The notes beneath the pieces are model-generated. The model saw nothing but the letters and a program-made list of their open reading frames with translations. It did no database searches and was not told the origin of the DNA. From assembly GCF_000226095.1 (NCBI RefSeq), contig NC_016476.1:3596001-3660000 (forward strand): DNA of 64,000 nt. Direction: 5' to 3'. The stretch is from Thermothelomyces thermophilus ATCC 42464 (Eukaryota > Ascomycota > Sordariomycetes > Sordariales > Chaetomiaceae). How positions within the stretch are numbered: position 1 is the stretch's first letter; each line of letters starts with the position of its first letter. The translations under genes and the position numbers were made by a program. Shown one piece after another: positions 45,958 to 57,111 of the stretch.

Positions 45958-47206
45958 AGCTAGGTAGGTACGGCTTCGGTGAGGCGCCTAGCCAACAACG
46001 GAGGCACGTAAGTCTCGTGGATGTAAATGACAAGACACTTATCCATCAAACAAGGCTGACAGGGGCACTGACCGTCCTTGTCTAGCAGCAACGACAAAGA
46101 CTGATGCCTGGGGGTTAGGAGGGGGTGTTATCGCGGAGAAGTAGGGCTGCTGCAATGTTCGCAGGTCGGGGGGGCAAACGGGCGCCCGAGATAAGGATTG
46201 TGAGGATCGGGTACGGATTAGGGTGACTGTCTGCAGGGTGGTGGTGAACGGCCTTGGAATTATTATTATCGTGAACTGCATGCGCGTACACGGCCGGTGT
46301 AGCGAGAACCGTAAAGGTGGTTGGTCAGCGGACATGGCTGGTTGCCGTTGTCACTAGAACATGGAGCTGATTGGAGTCTCCAATCAATATGCGAGCAAGT
46401 TGGTCCGAGCCGCAGCGGTGCACCACGGGCACCAGGGCGGGCAGGCCGTCTGCCAAGTGTTGCCTTAGTTATTAACCAGGGTCCGGAGCCAACAGCCGGG
46501 GGTGATCCGCGGCCGGGATCTTGCGCAAAATCCTACTACGGAGTAGTACGGAGTGATTGACATCAGAACGACTCTACTATCTAACGAAATAATCATTACA
46601 CTATGGGTTAAGGGTTCAGATCCAGCATCTATCGTCTACATCGCGGTTCAAGCACTCAACGGCCTTCAGTTCACCCCACACCCCATGACTTGGAGACGCC
46701 GCCCTGCCTACACTAGTGCACCCAGAGCAGCGCTCAGTTGCAACGTGAGAGCCTAGGGCTTATCGATAAGCCACGATGCAAGTCTCATGACGCAAGAGTC
46801 AACCGTCGCCTGCCGGTAAAGCCCCGTTCTTTTGTTCCCATCACATGCAACCAGCAGACCCGGGCGCCACGTCTGTCCGGAATCTCGTACAACTTGGAAA
46901 TGGGGAATAGTTTAATTAATGGAAAGTAATATTGAGCATTCCGCGCTTACGTGCATTGCATGTTCTATATCCGGCAATAATCCAAGCATGTCGAAGAGCA
47001 ACCAGGAAACACACTGGAAACAGCATGCAACAGAAATGGTGCGGCATCACCCGCCCCTCTTCCCACCATTACCGAGATCTGAAATTCAACGACTACACTA
47101 AATCTGGCGGTTTCAACTCGCCTCGGAACTGCGAGGCTATTCCGAGTTTGGACCAGCCACTTCAGTAACGTTGACACCCAGCTCAGGCAGCTCCCCAAAG
47201 TTGGTG
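45958..47206. other. Intergenic, no gene seen
   Basis: About 1.25 kb between the ATG26 start and the CMR1 stop. TACGGAGTA/TACGGAGTG copies lie at 46537-46555. It probably carries the ATG26 promoter (left part) and the CMR1 terminator (right part). No exon is supported. Confidence 0.5.
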
Positions 47207-48823
47207 TCACATCCACAGGCAGAGCTTCCCGCTCGCGTTCCCACCTGCCACCCAATCCATCGTCGGATGGAAGTGTGCCACAGCCGGCACCGCCGTGATG
47301 CCCTCGCCATCCAGCTGGGCGAGCTGCTCGCCATCTGCCGAATACACGTCCACAAACCGGTTCATATTACCAATGACAAATTTCTGCAGCCCGTCCCGCG
47401 GGCTCCTCTGCCACTGCGGTTTGAGGATGGTCACCCAGCGCCCGGTCTGGTTGTTGTGCGGGATCTGCCGCGTCGGCTCCATCTGCGCCTCGGTCAGTTC
47501 CGTGCCGGCGGCCCACTTGCTCGCGTCGGGGAACGAGTAGATTTTGATGCGGTCGTCGTAGCTCGACGTCGCCACGTGGCCCGCGCTGCTCCAGCTGGCG
47601 TGTGAAACCGACAGGCGCGACTCGTGCATGCCGAGGAGCGCCGGCGCACGCGCGTGGCCTTTACCGTGGATCTTCCGCAGGTCCCAGATCTTGAGCGTGC
47701 GGTCGAGCGAGGCCGTGGCCACGAGGTGTGGTAGCTCGGGGTGCAGCGAGAAGCCTCCAATCTTCTGGTCGGTCAGGCCCCAGATCTCGGCCGTCCCTGG
47801 CTTGGTGCGCAGATCGTGCCGCCCCAGGGAGCCTTGTAGCGTGGAGAAGATGATCATGTTAGGGTCGTTCGTTGGCATGTCGATTGCGCTGATGGGTAGG
47901 TCCTCGTCTGCAGCGCTTGGGGCAAACACTTGGGTTGAGACGCCCTTGTCCAGGTCCAGTTTGCGGATAGATGAGTCGTAAGAGGAAGAGAAGACGGCGT
48001 TGGCGTCGACAGGAGAGAAGTGAAACGCGGTAATGGTTCGCGAGTGCGTCTTGAAGGCGGATATTACGGGGTCGGAGATCTCGGCATCCTCGTCCTCGTC
48101 ATCCTCGGCCTTGACTGGCTCTTGTGATGCGTCAAAGACACCCATTGCACCCTCCTTGTCACCAGCAAATATGATCGGCTTGGACTCGGTGGGATGAAAA
48201 CCCAACGAGTATACCCGTTGTGGCACGATTTTTATGTCTGATCAGGGTTAACAAGGAGATGGGGTTGAACTAGGGGGAAGGTAGGTACCTTGGACGGGCC
48301 ATTTTTCGTAAAGTTTCAGTCCGCTCATGCGTAGCCTCAAGTCCTTTAGCCCTTTATCCGCTGTTTCTGCCACATCTTGGTCGGTGAACGTCCTCACGCC
48401 TGGCTGTGCCCCCCTAACAGAGAGCCCCTTCAGCCCCGCCAGCCCGTCTAGGCCCCCCTCCCATTTTCGACCCTCAACCTGGATATCTCCAAGGTTCAGG
48501 TCTCCGCTGACACGCATCTTCTTGGCCTTAGCCTTTTCCGCCTCCGCCTCCGCCTCCACCTCCGCCTTGCGCTTGAGGATCTCCACATCGGCGCCGCGCC
48601 CTGCCAGTCTGCTGCTTTGCCGCGTCGGACGGGGAGGTTCGCGCTGGACGGATTCTCGCTTGACGCGTGCTGTGCTTGAGCGCTTAGGTTTCGGCGGAGC
48701 GGGCTTGGGTAAGATTTTCTCTGCGGTGGCGCTGATCCCGCTGAGGATCGCCGCGTTGTTCGCGATGTTTTCGAGTCGCTTGCGCTCGAACGCGCTGATG
48801 ACGGGCTCTGATTTTGGAGGCAT
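47207..48823 (-). CDS. CMR1: DNA damage-binding WD40 protein CMR1
   Basis: Exons 48289-48823 and 47207-48237 join within a codon across intron 48238-48288 (GTACCT...TCAG) for 521 residues. Start chosen at MPPKSEPVISAFERKRLENIA, the family N-terminus; longer in-frame extensions lack similarity. A basic nuclear-type region (PKPKRSSTARVKRE) precedes the conserved KLYEKWPVQDIKIVPQRVYS. WD-type repeats follow (TITAFHFSPVDANAVFSSSYD, LVATASLDRTLKIWDLRK, VATSSYDDRIKIYSFPD, VAHFHPTMDWVAGGNASGKL). CMR1 is a nuclear WD40 propeller protein linked to DNA metabolism and damage-induced nuclear foci with HDAC and chaperonin partners. It is divergent from the Mtf2-like gene across 396 bp. High confidence. 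Confidence 0.94.
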
Positions 48824-49219
48824 GATGAAGAACGCGTAGCGGGAGCGCAATTGTAATCTTCAAAACATGAATTGGACAAGACCATGCACGAAAAACGCCG
48901 TAGGCGTGGTGCAAACTCCGGCCCTGTCGCGAAACGAAACGCGAAAAACGCGAGGAACCGGGAATCCATTAAAACCAGGCGCGAGTTGCAGAGCGCGAAA
49001 TCACGGGAATCCGCAATCCTCCCCTGCTACGCTAGTGCACAGATTATTCCGCAAACCCACCTTGGTGGGACCCCAAATTGCAAGGATCCGGCGGCGACCG
49101 GGAAATTTTCAGCATCGTGTCTGGCCAAGCTCTGTTCTGCAACACCACAAACTATTCGTACTCTGCATCGCAACCGATCACTGGACATGGCAGGTAACTA
49201 ACCCCCCACGTTGCCCAAC
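48824..49219. promoter_or_regulatory. Divergent promoter of CMR1 and the Mtf2-like gene
   Basis: 396 bp between the two divergent start codons, so both promoters must lie here. No distinctive element is seen. Confidence 0.5.
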
Positions 49220-50677
49220 ATGTCGACAACCCTCATGCCCTTCCTCTACCAAACGCGCACCCTTCAGCTGCTGTCCCGAACCGGTTTCTCGACGCCCGCA
49301 TTCCGCGCCCTCTTCCACTCTTCCAACCGCACCAACCACCCGAGGGAGCGACCCCGATCGGTCAAACCCGCTAGAGGCGGCGACGATATTCCGTTTGAAT
49401 TGCCGGAAGGGTACGAGCCACCGGTTACTAGGACCGATGCCGAACGCGACGCCGAGTCGTGTATTCGATCGACCATCACGCCGTCGGAGCAAGACGTTTT
49501 CAGTCGCATCTTTGAGGAGATCGCCAGCCGTAACAAGGCGGGCAGCCCTGCCTTGAAACCGTCGACAGCGTCCTCCCCCAAGGACTCTCAGGCCCGGGCT
49601 TCGGACGAGTCGGAGGCTGGCCCTCTGTCGTCTGGACTCCAAGGCTCCAAAGCTGATGACTTTGGAGGGAAAACCGCGGAGCCTAACGCCGAGTCGTTCC
49701 GCAACACGGTCAATATCATTGTGCAAGACGCGGCCGAAGTGCAGTCAAAAGCTCGACGGCAGATGCATAAGCCGTTCGACCCCCTCCATCCCCTTGGGCA
49801 GACATCAGCAGCAACCGAGTGGGAGAAGGCATTGCTGCGCTTCCCCCCCAGCCTCCGCGAGGCGGCCCGCATGGCGCTCGGCACCATAGAGGAGGAAAAG
49901 GCGTCGCAGAAAGTTGGCACGGCAGCCTCAGATTCCGACCCAAACCTGAGCGAAGAGCACCCGGCGGGCCAACAGATCGACCTCGCTCTCGATCCACTTT
50001 CCAAGACGGTCCAAAACGAGGCGCTCCGGCGCGAGGAGCGCAAGCGGGTCGACGCCAAGATGCGCGCCGCCAAGAGCGACTTTGAGCTCTGGGACGTCCT
50101 CGAGGAGGAAGTGTTCCCGCTGGTCCACCGGCTCGGAATCGACGAGGACTCGACCAAGGCGGCCTCCAAGCGCGGGAAAAACGGCAGCAGCAGCAAGCGC
50201 AAGCGCGGCGACGCGGCCAAACTCCCGCTGCACATCTACGGCCCCCTATACCCGTCGTACCTGCTAAACGCGCTCACCCTCTTCGACACGCAGTTCGCCC
50301 GCTCGTCGCCGCTGGCCCTGCACATCCTGCCGCGCGTCAAGGAGCTCGGCCCCGCCAGCTACGTGCTCGGCGTGAGCACGCCCTTCTACAACCAGCTGGC
50401 CCGCGTGCTGTGGAACCGGTACGGCGACCCGACCGCCGTGTTCAACCTGCTTGAGGAGATGCGCGTGGCGGGCCTGTACTGCGACGAGGGCACGCGGCTC
50501 GTCGTGCAGCAGATCGAGACGTTCCTGGCGTCGGTCAGCCAGGGCCGCTGGGGCCCGTTCCTACGGGAGCTGGCGAGCCTGCCCGAGTACGAGTTTGCGG
50601 TGCTGCCGAGGATCCGGCATTGGCTGAAGACGATCGATAGCCATATCGCGGAAAAGAGGTACGAATTGCAGGAGTAA
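49220..50677 (+). CDS. Mtf2-like mitochondrial protein
   Basis: Intronless frame of 485 residues from the ATG at 49220 (MSTTLMPFLYQTRTLQLLSR). The basic, Ser/Arg-rich N-terminus without acids looks like a mitochondrial targeting signal, and the first half is largely disordered. The C-terminal block from about residue 335 (LHIYGPLYPSYLLNALTLFDTQ, HILPRVKELGPASYVLGVST, FYNQLARVLWNRYGDPTAVF, LLEEMRVAGLYCDEGT) is the Mtf2-type helical domain. It is found in fungal mitochondrial proteins tied to RNA processing and translation of mitochondrial transcripts. Its immediate partner is not visible. A strong family call for the C-terminal domain; the RNA role is known only from relatives. Confidence 0.82.
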   Translation: MSTTLMPFLYQTRTLQLLSRTGFSTPAFRALFHSSNRTNHPRERPRSVKPARGGDDIPFELPEGYEPPVTRTDAERDAESCIRSTITPSEQDVFSRIFEEIASRNKAGSPALKPSTASSPKDSQARASDESEAGPLSSGLQGSKADDFGGKTAEPNAESFRNTVNIIVQDAAEVQSKARRQMHKPFDPLHPLGQTSAATEWEKALLRFPPSLREAARMALGTIEEEKASQKVGTAASDSDPNLSEEHPAGQQIDLALDPLSKTVQNEALRREERKRVDAKMRAAKSDFELWDVLEEEVFPLVHRLGIDEDSTKAASKRGKNGSSSKRKRGDAAKLPLHIYGPLYPSYLLNALTLFDTQFARSSPLALHILPRVKELGPASYVLGVSTPFYNQLARVLWNRYGDPTAVFNLLEEMRVAGLYCDEGTRLVVQQIETFLASVSQGRWGPFLRELASLPEYEFAVLPRIRHWLKTIDSHIAEKRYELQE

Positions 50678-52141
50678 GGGGGAGGAGGTGCATCTCCGTA
50701 CGACGGACTTCCTTCAACAAAAGCGGTGTGGGTTACCAGCGGTCTACTTTAATTCAGTATACGTATGTCTATGTACATGTACAACAGTGTCACGGTATTG
50801 GGATGTTGGTTAATAGAGGTACTCGGGCTACCGCTCCTTTCTCACCCTTCAGTTCCTTCGATTTGGTTGACCCGAGTATGCACTGCTGCTCAATCTGCAA
50901 CATCGCCATGAGTTGTGTTCATTTAGGGATCTCCCTCACGGGCCACGGTGGCGGAAGGTGAGCTCGAATCCCCTCCCAAGTGACTTGGAAAGGGTAGAGG
51001 TAATCACGCGTTTCTCGCTGCGGACGATCCGGGCAGGCCAGGCCCTTGACCCGCCTCCTGAGGCCTGGTGGGTAATTGCATACAGGAGCATGAAGTGACT
51101 GACTGGTCTGTCTGCTCGACAGCCTTGATCGACGTGGCAAAGAAATACTGTCTATACGGCCCGGAGCGTGGGTTCGTATGGCAGACGGAATACACCCTTT
51201 TCCGCCGCTTCCAGCGGTCTTTGGTGGGGATCTAAACGCGTTTGAGGCAAGGCCGAGTAGTTGTGTGTGGCCGCGTGAGGCCCGGCCAACACACCTCACT
51301 CCGACTCATTCGGGTTGTGTGAGCACCAATTCGATAATATCTCACCAGGGATGAGTTCTGCTATGGAAGAGAAAAAAAACAACAAAAAAAAAAAGTTCCA
51401 CGACACCCCGAAACAACGGGATGCAAGTTTGAAAGTGCCGTTCCGTTTGCTGATAAGGCCCCCACAATAAGTCCAGCTCCTTGCACACTGTGTGTTTTTG
51501 TCCCCCGACTCGGGCCCGCCTCGCACCGGGCCCGTCTCACACCGGGCCTCCGTGGCCAGGCCACCATGGAAGGGCCGGGAGGCGGGACGAACGACACAGT
51601 TCCTCCGCAGCAGAATGGCCGGGCAATGTTCTTGGATCCCCCGCTTATCCGGGTTTGTCAAACCGAGGCAAAACGGCCCCGGTCGAGCCTCTCCGGAGAT
51701 CAAACTTCTTTGTCCGGCAGACGGTCTTTTGCTCGTGACCTGGACACGACCACAAAAATCTGGGGAACACCCCTCTCGGAAAGTGATCGTCGACTCCTGG
51801 TAGTACTTCAGTATTTCGCGGCGCAATTCGCGGCGCAACAATCAATGCCTGCCGCTCGCTCAAAATTTCACGCCCCTTTTTCCGCCAGCCTATTTGGGCA
51901 CACGCTCCCTAATTACTGTGTAGACTGCAAAGATCACAGAGCCCCGGCCGCGTAATTCACGACACCGACGCTTCGTGACGGAACTGGCTTCCCAACTCAC
52001 GCGCCGCCGCCGCCTCTAGCTCCGTGTTCTATTAAACATAAACGGAGAATAACAACCGACTTATAATTACGAAACACCAGGCAAGCGAACTACACCACAG
52101 GAACTACCTCACACTCTCGACATATTATCTGTGAAAAAACC
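50678..52141. other. Intergenic, no gene seen
   Basis: About 1.46 kb downstream of the Mtf2-like gene. It has several mid-sized frames in both directions without motifs or convincing splice structure. An A-rich run lies near 51370-51395. I would not call a gene here. Confidence 0.45.
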
Positions 52142-52534
52142 ATGGTCCGCCGCGCTCTCAGCCACCGTCGGAGCAGCGGCCTCGATCTCAAAGTTGACAC
52201 GGCCGCGTTGTCCCCGGACTATAATACCATCCCTATCATGATTTTCACCCGCACCGCGCGGCGCGAGTCGCTGCCACACTCGCGGCACCACCAGCTGCGC
52301 CGGTCGAGCAGCGTCAGCAGCAGGAGCACCGTGTCGTCGTCGTCGTCGTCGTCGTCGTCGTCCTCGACCTCGTCGTCCGTAGCGAGGCTCGGTGGATCAA
52401 ATAGTGATGGCGGTGGGAAAAGGGGGACGGACTCAGTTTATGATGGAGGTTCGGTCATCGAGGATGAGGCTGACGAGACGTTGGATGAGGAAAACGAGAA
52501 AGAAGGGGACTTAGAAGTCGCTCATGTGGGTTAG
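52142..52534 (+). CDS. Short Ser-rich hypothetical protein
   Basis: Frame of 130 residues beginning MVRRALSHRRSSGLDLK. It is basic at first, then has a Ser run encoded by about ten TCG/TCC codons, then an acidic end with DEADETLDEENEKEGD. No domain is recognised and the ORF ends before any conserved block. It lies just left of a HET-type relic, so it may be a leftover or a spurious frame. The start context and size are acceptable, but support is weak. Confidence 0.33.
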   Translation: MVRRALSHRRSSGLDLKVDTAALSPDYNTIPIMIFTRTARRESLPHSRHHQLRRSSSVSSRSTVSSSSSSSSSSSTSSSVARLGGSNSDGGGKRGTDSVYDGGSVIEDEADETLDEENEKEGDLEVAHVG

Positions 52535-52975
52535 GTTAATCGCCCAGTCATAATGGAGCCTGTTGGATATGGGTAGCACCTGCAAGCCATTATCAATATA
52601 AAAATCCAATAATTAGAGCTCCCTCCGATTAGCTCAATGATAAGTACCAGGTACCCTTCCTAAGGTGTCCGCTTTGGTACAACTTAGCTCCGAGCTAACA
52701 CCGTTGGCTCAAAGCTTCGCTTCGCGCTAATGCTTACAGAAGATTTACTGTCTTAGACACATGCAGGTAATGCAGAAAGGAACAACCTGATCACTGAGGC
52801 CCGGCTAGCTACTGGCAGCTACATAGTACAGCCACATGCTTGAAACAAGTGCCTCCTTAAGCGCGGGCTGTATGTGAGGTAGGGAAAGCGCACCATGGGA
52901 GGGCAAAGGGGTAATTACCTACAGCTTCCAATGGCCGGTAAGATAGATATTGAGAGCTAAAGAGGGATCTTTATC
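52535..52975. other. Intergenic, no gene seen
   Basis: About 440 bp. A segment near 52629-52650 resembles a tRNA A box (TTAGCTCAATGATAAG), but no cloverleaf or B box follows. Confidence 0.45.
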
Positions 52976-53510
52976 GTGGCTGAGCATTCCACTCTCTCTT
53001 CGATTTCGTACGGCAGCCTCAGCCACGGGACCTGCACTAGGAAACGGACTTTGTCCATTGGGTCGACCGCACGTCTCGAGGACAAGGCACATTGCCTCCT
53101 GGGCATATTCGACGTCCACATGCCGCTCTCGTACGGGGAAGGAGAGCGGGCGTTCATCCGACTACAGCGAACGATAGCCCAGAAAGTGAACGACATGTCG
53201 CTTTTTGCCTGCATCGCCGAGAGTCAAGGCTGCAGTGTACAGGAGTCGGGCCTATTTGCCGTGGACCCGTCCGAGTTTGCAGCATGCGGAGATTTCGAGC
53301 CCATCGTGGACCCGCTGCTCCCGACCATTTCTTGTACATACTCTCACCAATACTAGCCTGGAGATGACCACTGTCCTGGACTCTTCGCTGAACCCGGAGC
53401 ACAAGGTCATCACGAGGTTCTCCAAATCCGCGGTCCGAACGGAGCCTTGTCCTGGTGTACAAAGAAACCCACGGAAGAGGTCGCACCAGCAGTTTACGGA
53501 ATAAATTAGT
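52976..53510 (+). pseudogene. Relic of a HET (heterokaryon incompatibility) gene
   Basis: A readable stretch carries the segment typically found downstream of the HET core: TARLEDKAHCLLGIFDVHMP, then LSYGEGERAFIRLQ, then a GLFAVDPSEFA-like block. Known relatives have this order in proteins of 500 or more residues that act in vegetative incompatibility and cell death on contact between unlike hyphae. Here the N-terminal half with the main catalytic-like motifs is missing, and the 3' part continues only as scrambled fragments. It is a broken remnant, not a working gene. The pieces sit in an accessory region. Confidence 0.7.
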
Positions 53511-54541
53511 GCCAAATAGCGGGCCGTCATGCGTTCCAAAGAGGCGGTTGAATCCAGCTATACCGGCAAGCCCCTTACCGAGCTGCCCGTTGGGGCAGTC
53601 CGCAAACTACCAACAAAGCATACCACATTTCAACCCGTAGTGTTCTACCTCATCGACACCCTATGGGACTCTTCATGGATAGGTATCAGTTCGTTAAGTG
53701 TACTCGTTACTCCGTGGAGAGTGTACTCGATTCTATAGGCAATTCTGACGATGTTTGCGATGTAGCGACTAATAACGTATTACAGTGCACATTAATAGGT
53801 GAATATTAATTACGTGATTATTTCTTTGCCAAAGAGCAAGGCTCTCAGCAACTCGATCAATCCAAAATATAAGCTGATTAACCCTAGAGCTGCTCTTCGC
53901 CATACTCTCTATATAATTTATTTAGGGCCACAAATTTGGATTATTATTTGTGTTAAGTTGATTGATTGAACTGAATAAAGTTTGTGTTGTTAAGAGCCTT
54001 TACATGCCGAAGAGCTCGCGTGCAGCCAAGATCAGAAGATAGAGATTTGTCTACGGAATATAGCAAGAGGAATTCACTACAATACTTTATATACTCTATT
54101 CCATGATTATTACTCTGTACCTGTTACTTCCTATCTTCAGGTAGTCTTATCGCATAGTTGCGCGTATACACTAGCCGACTGTATGTAAAAGGAGGGCCCT
54201 TGTGATGGTCCATCGAGCTAACCAATGCTCTTATTAAGGTACCTTTAATTATTAGCCTTTCTCGGACGCCTTCATCCGGCTGCCATTCACCGGCAAGTGG
54301 GGCTCCGACTAACCCGAACTCGCCGGGCCGACGACCCCTGATAGCCCTTCTTCCGGGAACCATAACCGTGAGGGGTATGATAAGCTGCTAACATGGCTTT
54401 GCTTGGTCATTCTTCTCACTAGATACTTTCCCACACTCGCTGTACTTATTAGGCATCTTACCTGGTTTAAGCCCAGGTAATCATTCAGGTTGCCCTGCTT
54501 TGCGCTTGACCATCCTCACCGTTTCACCGTGTCACCGCACC
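53511..54541. other. Intergenic, AT-leaning, no gene seen
   Basis: About 1.0 kb of AT-rich sequence on the left and more GC-rich sequence near 54260-54370, where a minus-strand frame reads GRRPGEFGLVGAPLAGEWQP without a match I recognise. It may be a decayed repeat. No promoter element is clear. Confidence 0.4.
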
Positions 54542-56063
54542 ATGGGATCCAACCCGGCGATATCCTTCGGCAGACAAGCAGCCCGGGCCGCTCTTGACGC
54601 CGCCGAAGAACGCTTTGCCGCCAACAACACGCTCTCCAAGGCCCAGCATGAACTCGCCATCGGCAGCCTCCCGGGTGGCAACACCCGCACTCTCCTCCAC
54701 ACCTCCCCCTTTCCGCTCTGCATGAAACAGGGCAAGGGCGCCTACGTCTGGGACCTCGACGGCCACAAGTAGGTGTACAGGAGGGTCCGTTTCCCTCCTT
54801 CTCCCCTACCCCCCCTTCCCAACCAACCAACCAACCCCCCTAAAAAAAATAAAAAAAAAAAAATAAAAAAAAAGAGAGAGAGAGAGAGAGAAGAAGAAGC
54901 CTTGCTGACAGTCGACCAGATATCTCGATCTTGTAGGCGAGCTCTCAGCCGGCCTGCTGGGGCACACGCACCCGCAGGTGCAGGCGACGATCCGCCGCAC
55001 GCTCGAGGAGACGGGAGTGTCACTGGGGGCGACGACGCAGCACGAGCAGGCGCTGGCGGCGGAGCTGTGCGCGCGCTTCCGCCTCGCGCGCGTGCGCATG
55101 ACCAACTCGGGCACCGAGGCCAACCTGCACGCGCTGGCCGCCGCCCGCCACGTCACCGGCCGCCGCCGCGTCGTCGTCTTCTCCGGGGCCTACCACGGCG
55201 CCGTCCTGTCCTTCCCGAACGACCACGCCGGCGACGCCGGCGACGCCGCGCCCGCCCCCGCGCCCAACACGGTCGACCGCGCCGACTTTGTCGTCGTCCC
55301 GCGCTACAACGACCTGGCGCTGGCCCGGCGCGTCATCGAGGCCGCCGACGACCTCGCCGCCGTCCTGGTCGAGCCCGTGCAGGGCGCCGCCGGGTGCATC
55401 CCCGGCGGCAGGGAGTTCCTGGCCGGGGTGCGGGAGGCGGCGCGCAGCAAGGGCGCCGTCTTCATCCTGGACGAGGTCAAGACGTCGCGGCTGGCGCCCC
55501 ACGGCCTGGGCGCCGAGCTGGGCCTCGGCCCGGACCTGGTGACGCTGGGCAAGTACATCGGCGGCGGCCTGGCGTTCGGCGCCTTTGGCGGCCGCGAGGA
55601 GGTCATGAGGGCGTACGACCCGCGCGTCCGGGGCAGCCTGGCCCACTCGGGCACCTTCAACAACAACACGCTGGCCATGTCCGTCGGCAGGACGGTCCTC
55701 GCGGACGTCTACACCCCCGACGTGTGCGTGCGCTTCAACCACAAGGGGGACCGCTTCCGGGAGCGGCTGGCGGAGGTCGCCCGCGGGTCGCGGCTGAGCT
55801 TCACGGGGAGGGGCTCCCTGATCGGGCTGCACTTTACCGAGGACGGGACGGAGGAGATCACCTGCCGGGAAGACGTCAATAGAAAGCAGCGGACGGACCT
55901 CCGGGATCTGTTCTGGTTCGAGATGCTCGAGGCAGGGTTCTGGATAACACGGCGCGGCGTCATCGCCTTGATCTTAGAAACACCGGACGAGGAGCTCGAT
56001 CGCTTCGTCGAGGCTGTGAAGAATTTCTTGGAGAGGCATCGGGACATCATGATGGTCGAATAA
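54542..56063 (+). CDS. PLP-dependent class-III aminotransferase, glutamate-1-semialdehyde aminomutase type
   Basis: Exons 54542-54768 and 54920-56063 join across intron 54769-54919 (GTAGGT...CGACCAG, with a long A-rich and GA-repeat interior), giving 456 residues. Motifs include GSLPGGNTRT (41-50), GAYVWDLDGHKYLDL (66-80), NSGTEANLHALAAAR (138-152), SGAYHGAV (164-171), the PLP Asp in FILDEVKT (Asp260), and the PLP Lys in LGKYIGGGLAFGAFGG (Lys287). HSGTFNNNTLAM sits near residues 325-340. The family transfers amino groups, and the closest relatives are glutamate-1-semialdehyde aminomutases. Fungi do not use that route to heme, so the real substrate is likely another amino compound, possibly in secondary or amino-acid metabolism. 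The exons are unusually GC-rich. Confidence 0.88.
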
Positions 56064-57111
56064 ATAAGGAGTCGAACGAGGGATCTGGGGAAGCCGTTTG
56101 ATTTTCGAGCGCAATGCCATCCGTCATAACCACGAGACCATATCATATTATCTGGCTGTGGTTGTACGGATCCAGGCATTGATTGCGTTACAAAAAGGTC
56201 CCTAGCCTCTGCTATGGCTCAGTATATTCTATGAAACCCCCAGATATTGCTGATAGTTAACGAAGTCATTGCAGAGGGCATCAAGAATTTCTGCTCCTGG
56301 AGGCCTTGGCGGTGCGAAGCTCCAGACCATCCCGTTGTCTGCCGGCAACGATGCAGCTCGGAGTGTTGATAGCTAACCCGGAAGCGTAAACAACTCAACT
56401 ACCCGAATTGAAAGCTGTAAGAGGGTAGGTATCCTCTTTCTCGAGTCCCTCGAGCAAAGATACCTACCTAAGGTAATCTTGTTAGACTTCCATCCCGGGA
56501 AGTTGTGCTTTTAATAACTCAATGATGCGCCTCCGTTATCCTCTCGTTCTTCTGTCCCGCAGCGTACTTATGGCACTGCTTGTTTTATATTTTGATTCTT
56601 ATTTTGGCTCAGAGCGTCGACGTCCATGCTAAGATATCCGAAGCATCCATAGTTTGGTTCCTCAAACCTTCTTTGTGCTGTGGACGTCGGCTCTGGGCGA
56701 CAGGATGGTGCTGTGATATGGTCGCTAATAATTATCTTCAAACAGATGTTCAAGGGCAATAACCTCACCTCGGAGCGCCTTTTTGAGGGGCCGGCGTACA
56801 ATGAAACGTTCAATGGTCTATTGCATAATACATCAAATGTACAAAATGTCCTGTGAGACCCATTGGAAATTTGGCATCTGACTTTGCCCTGAGCAGCGAA
56901 CAAGGCCTTTGTTGCTTTCTTATTCATTTCTTTGTTGGGCAAGAGGACATAATACCCACCCAGCACACTGCCGTAAGATAACTAATTACCCAATCTCCTG
57001 TTCCCCATCTCAGTGTGAAGACGACATTTGCCAATAGAGAGGTTAAACAAGGAAATCGGGCACACCACAGAACAAGGCAACCACCAATAGACATTTATTA
57101 ATTACATAATA
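56064..57111. other. Intergenic, no gene seen
   Basis: About 1.05 kb with TACCTACCTAAGGTA at 56461-56475. A minus-strand frame near 56568-56966 has no motif support. It likely holds the aminotransferase 3' UTR and the promoter of the Gln-rich gene. Confidence 0.45.

Noticed and set aside
52629-52650. TTAGCTCAATGATAAG, a tRNA A-box-like sequence
   Set aside because: No B box and no acceptor pairing nearby; a tRNA-derived short repeat is possible but not supported.
54542-56063. Secondary-metabolite cluster around the aminotransferase
   Set aside because: No synthase, oxidoreductase or transporter lies beside it; the neighbours are a HET relic and a Gln-rich protein.
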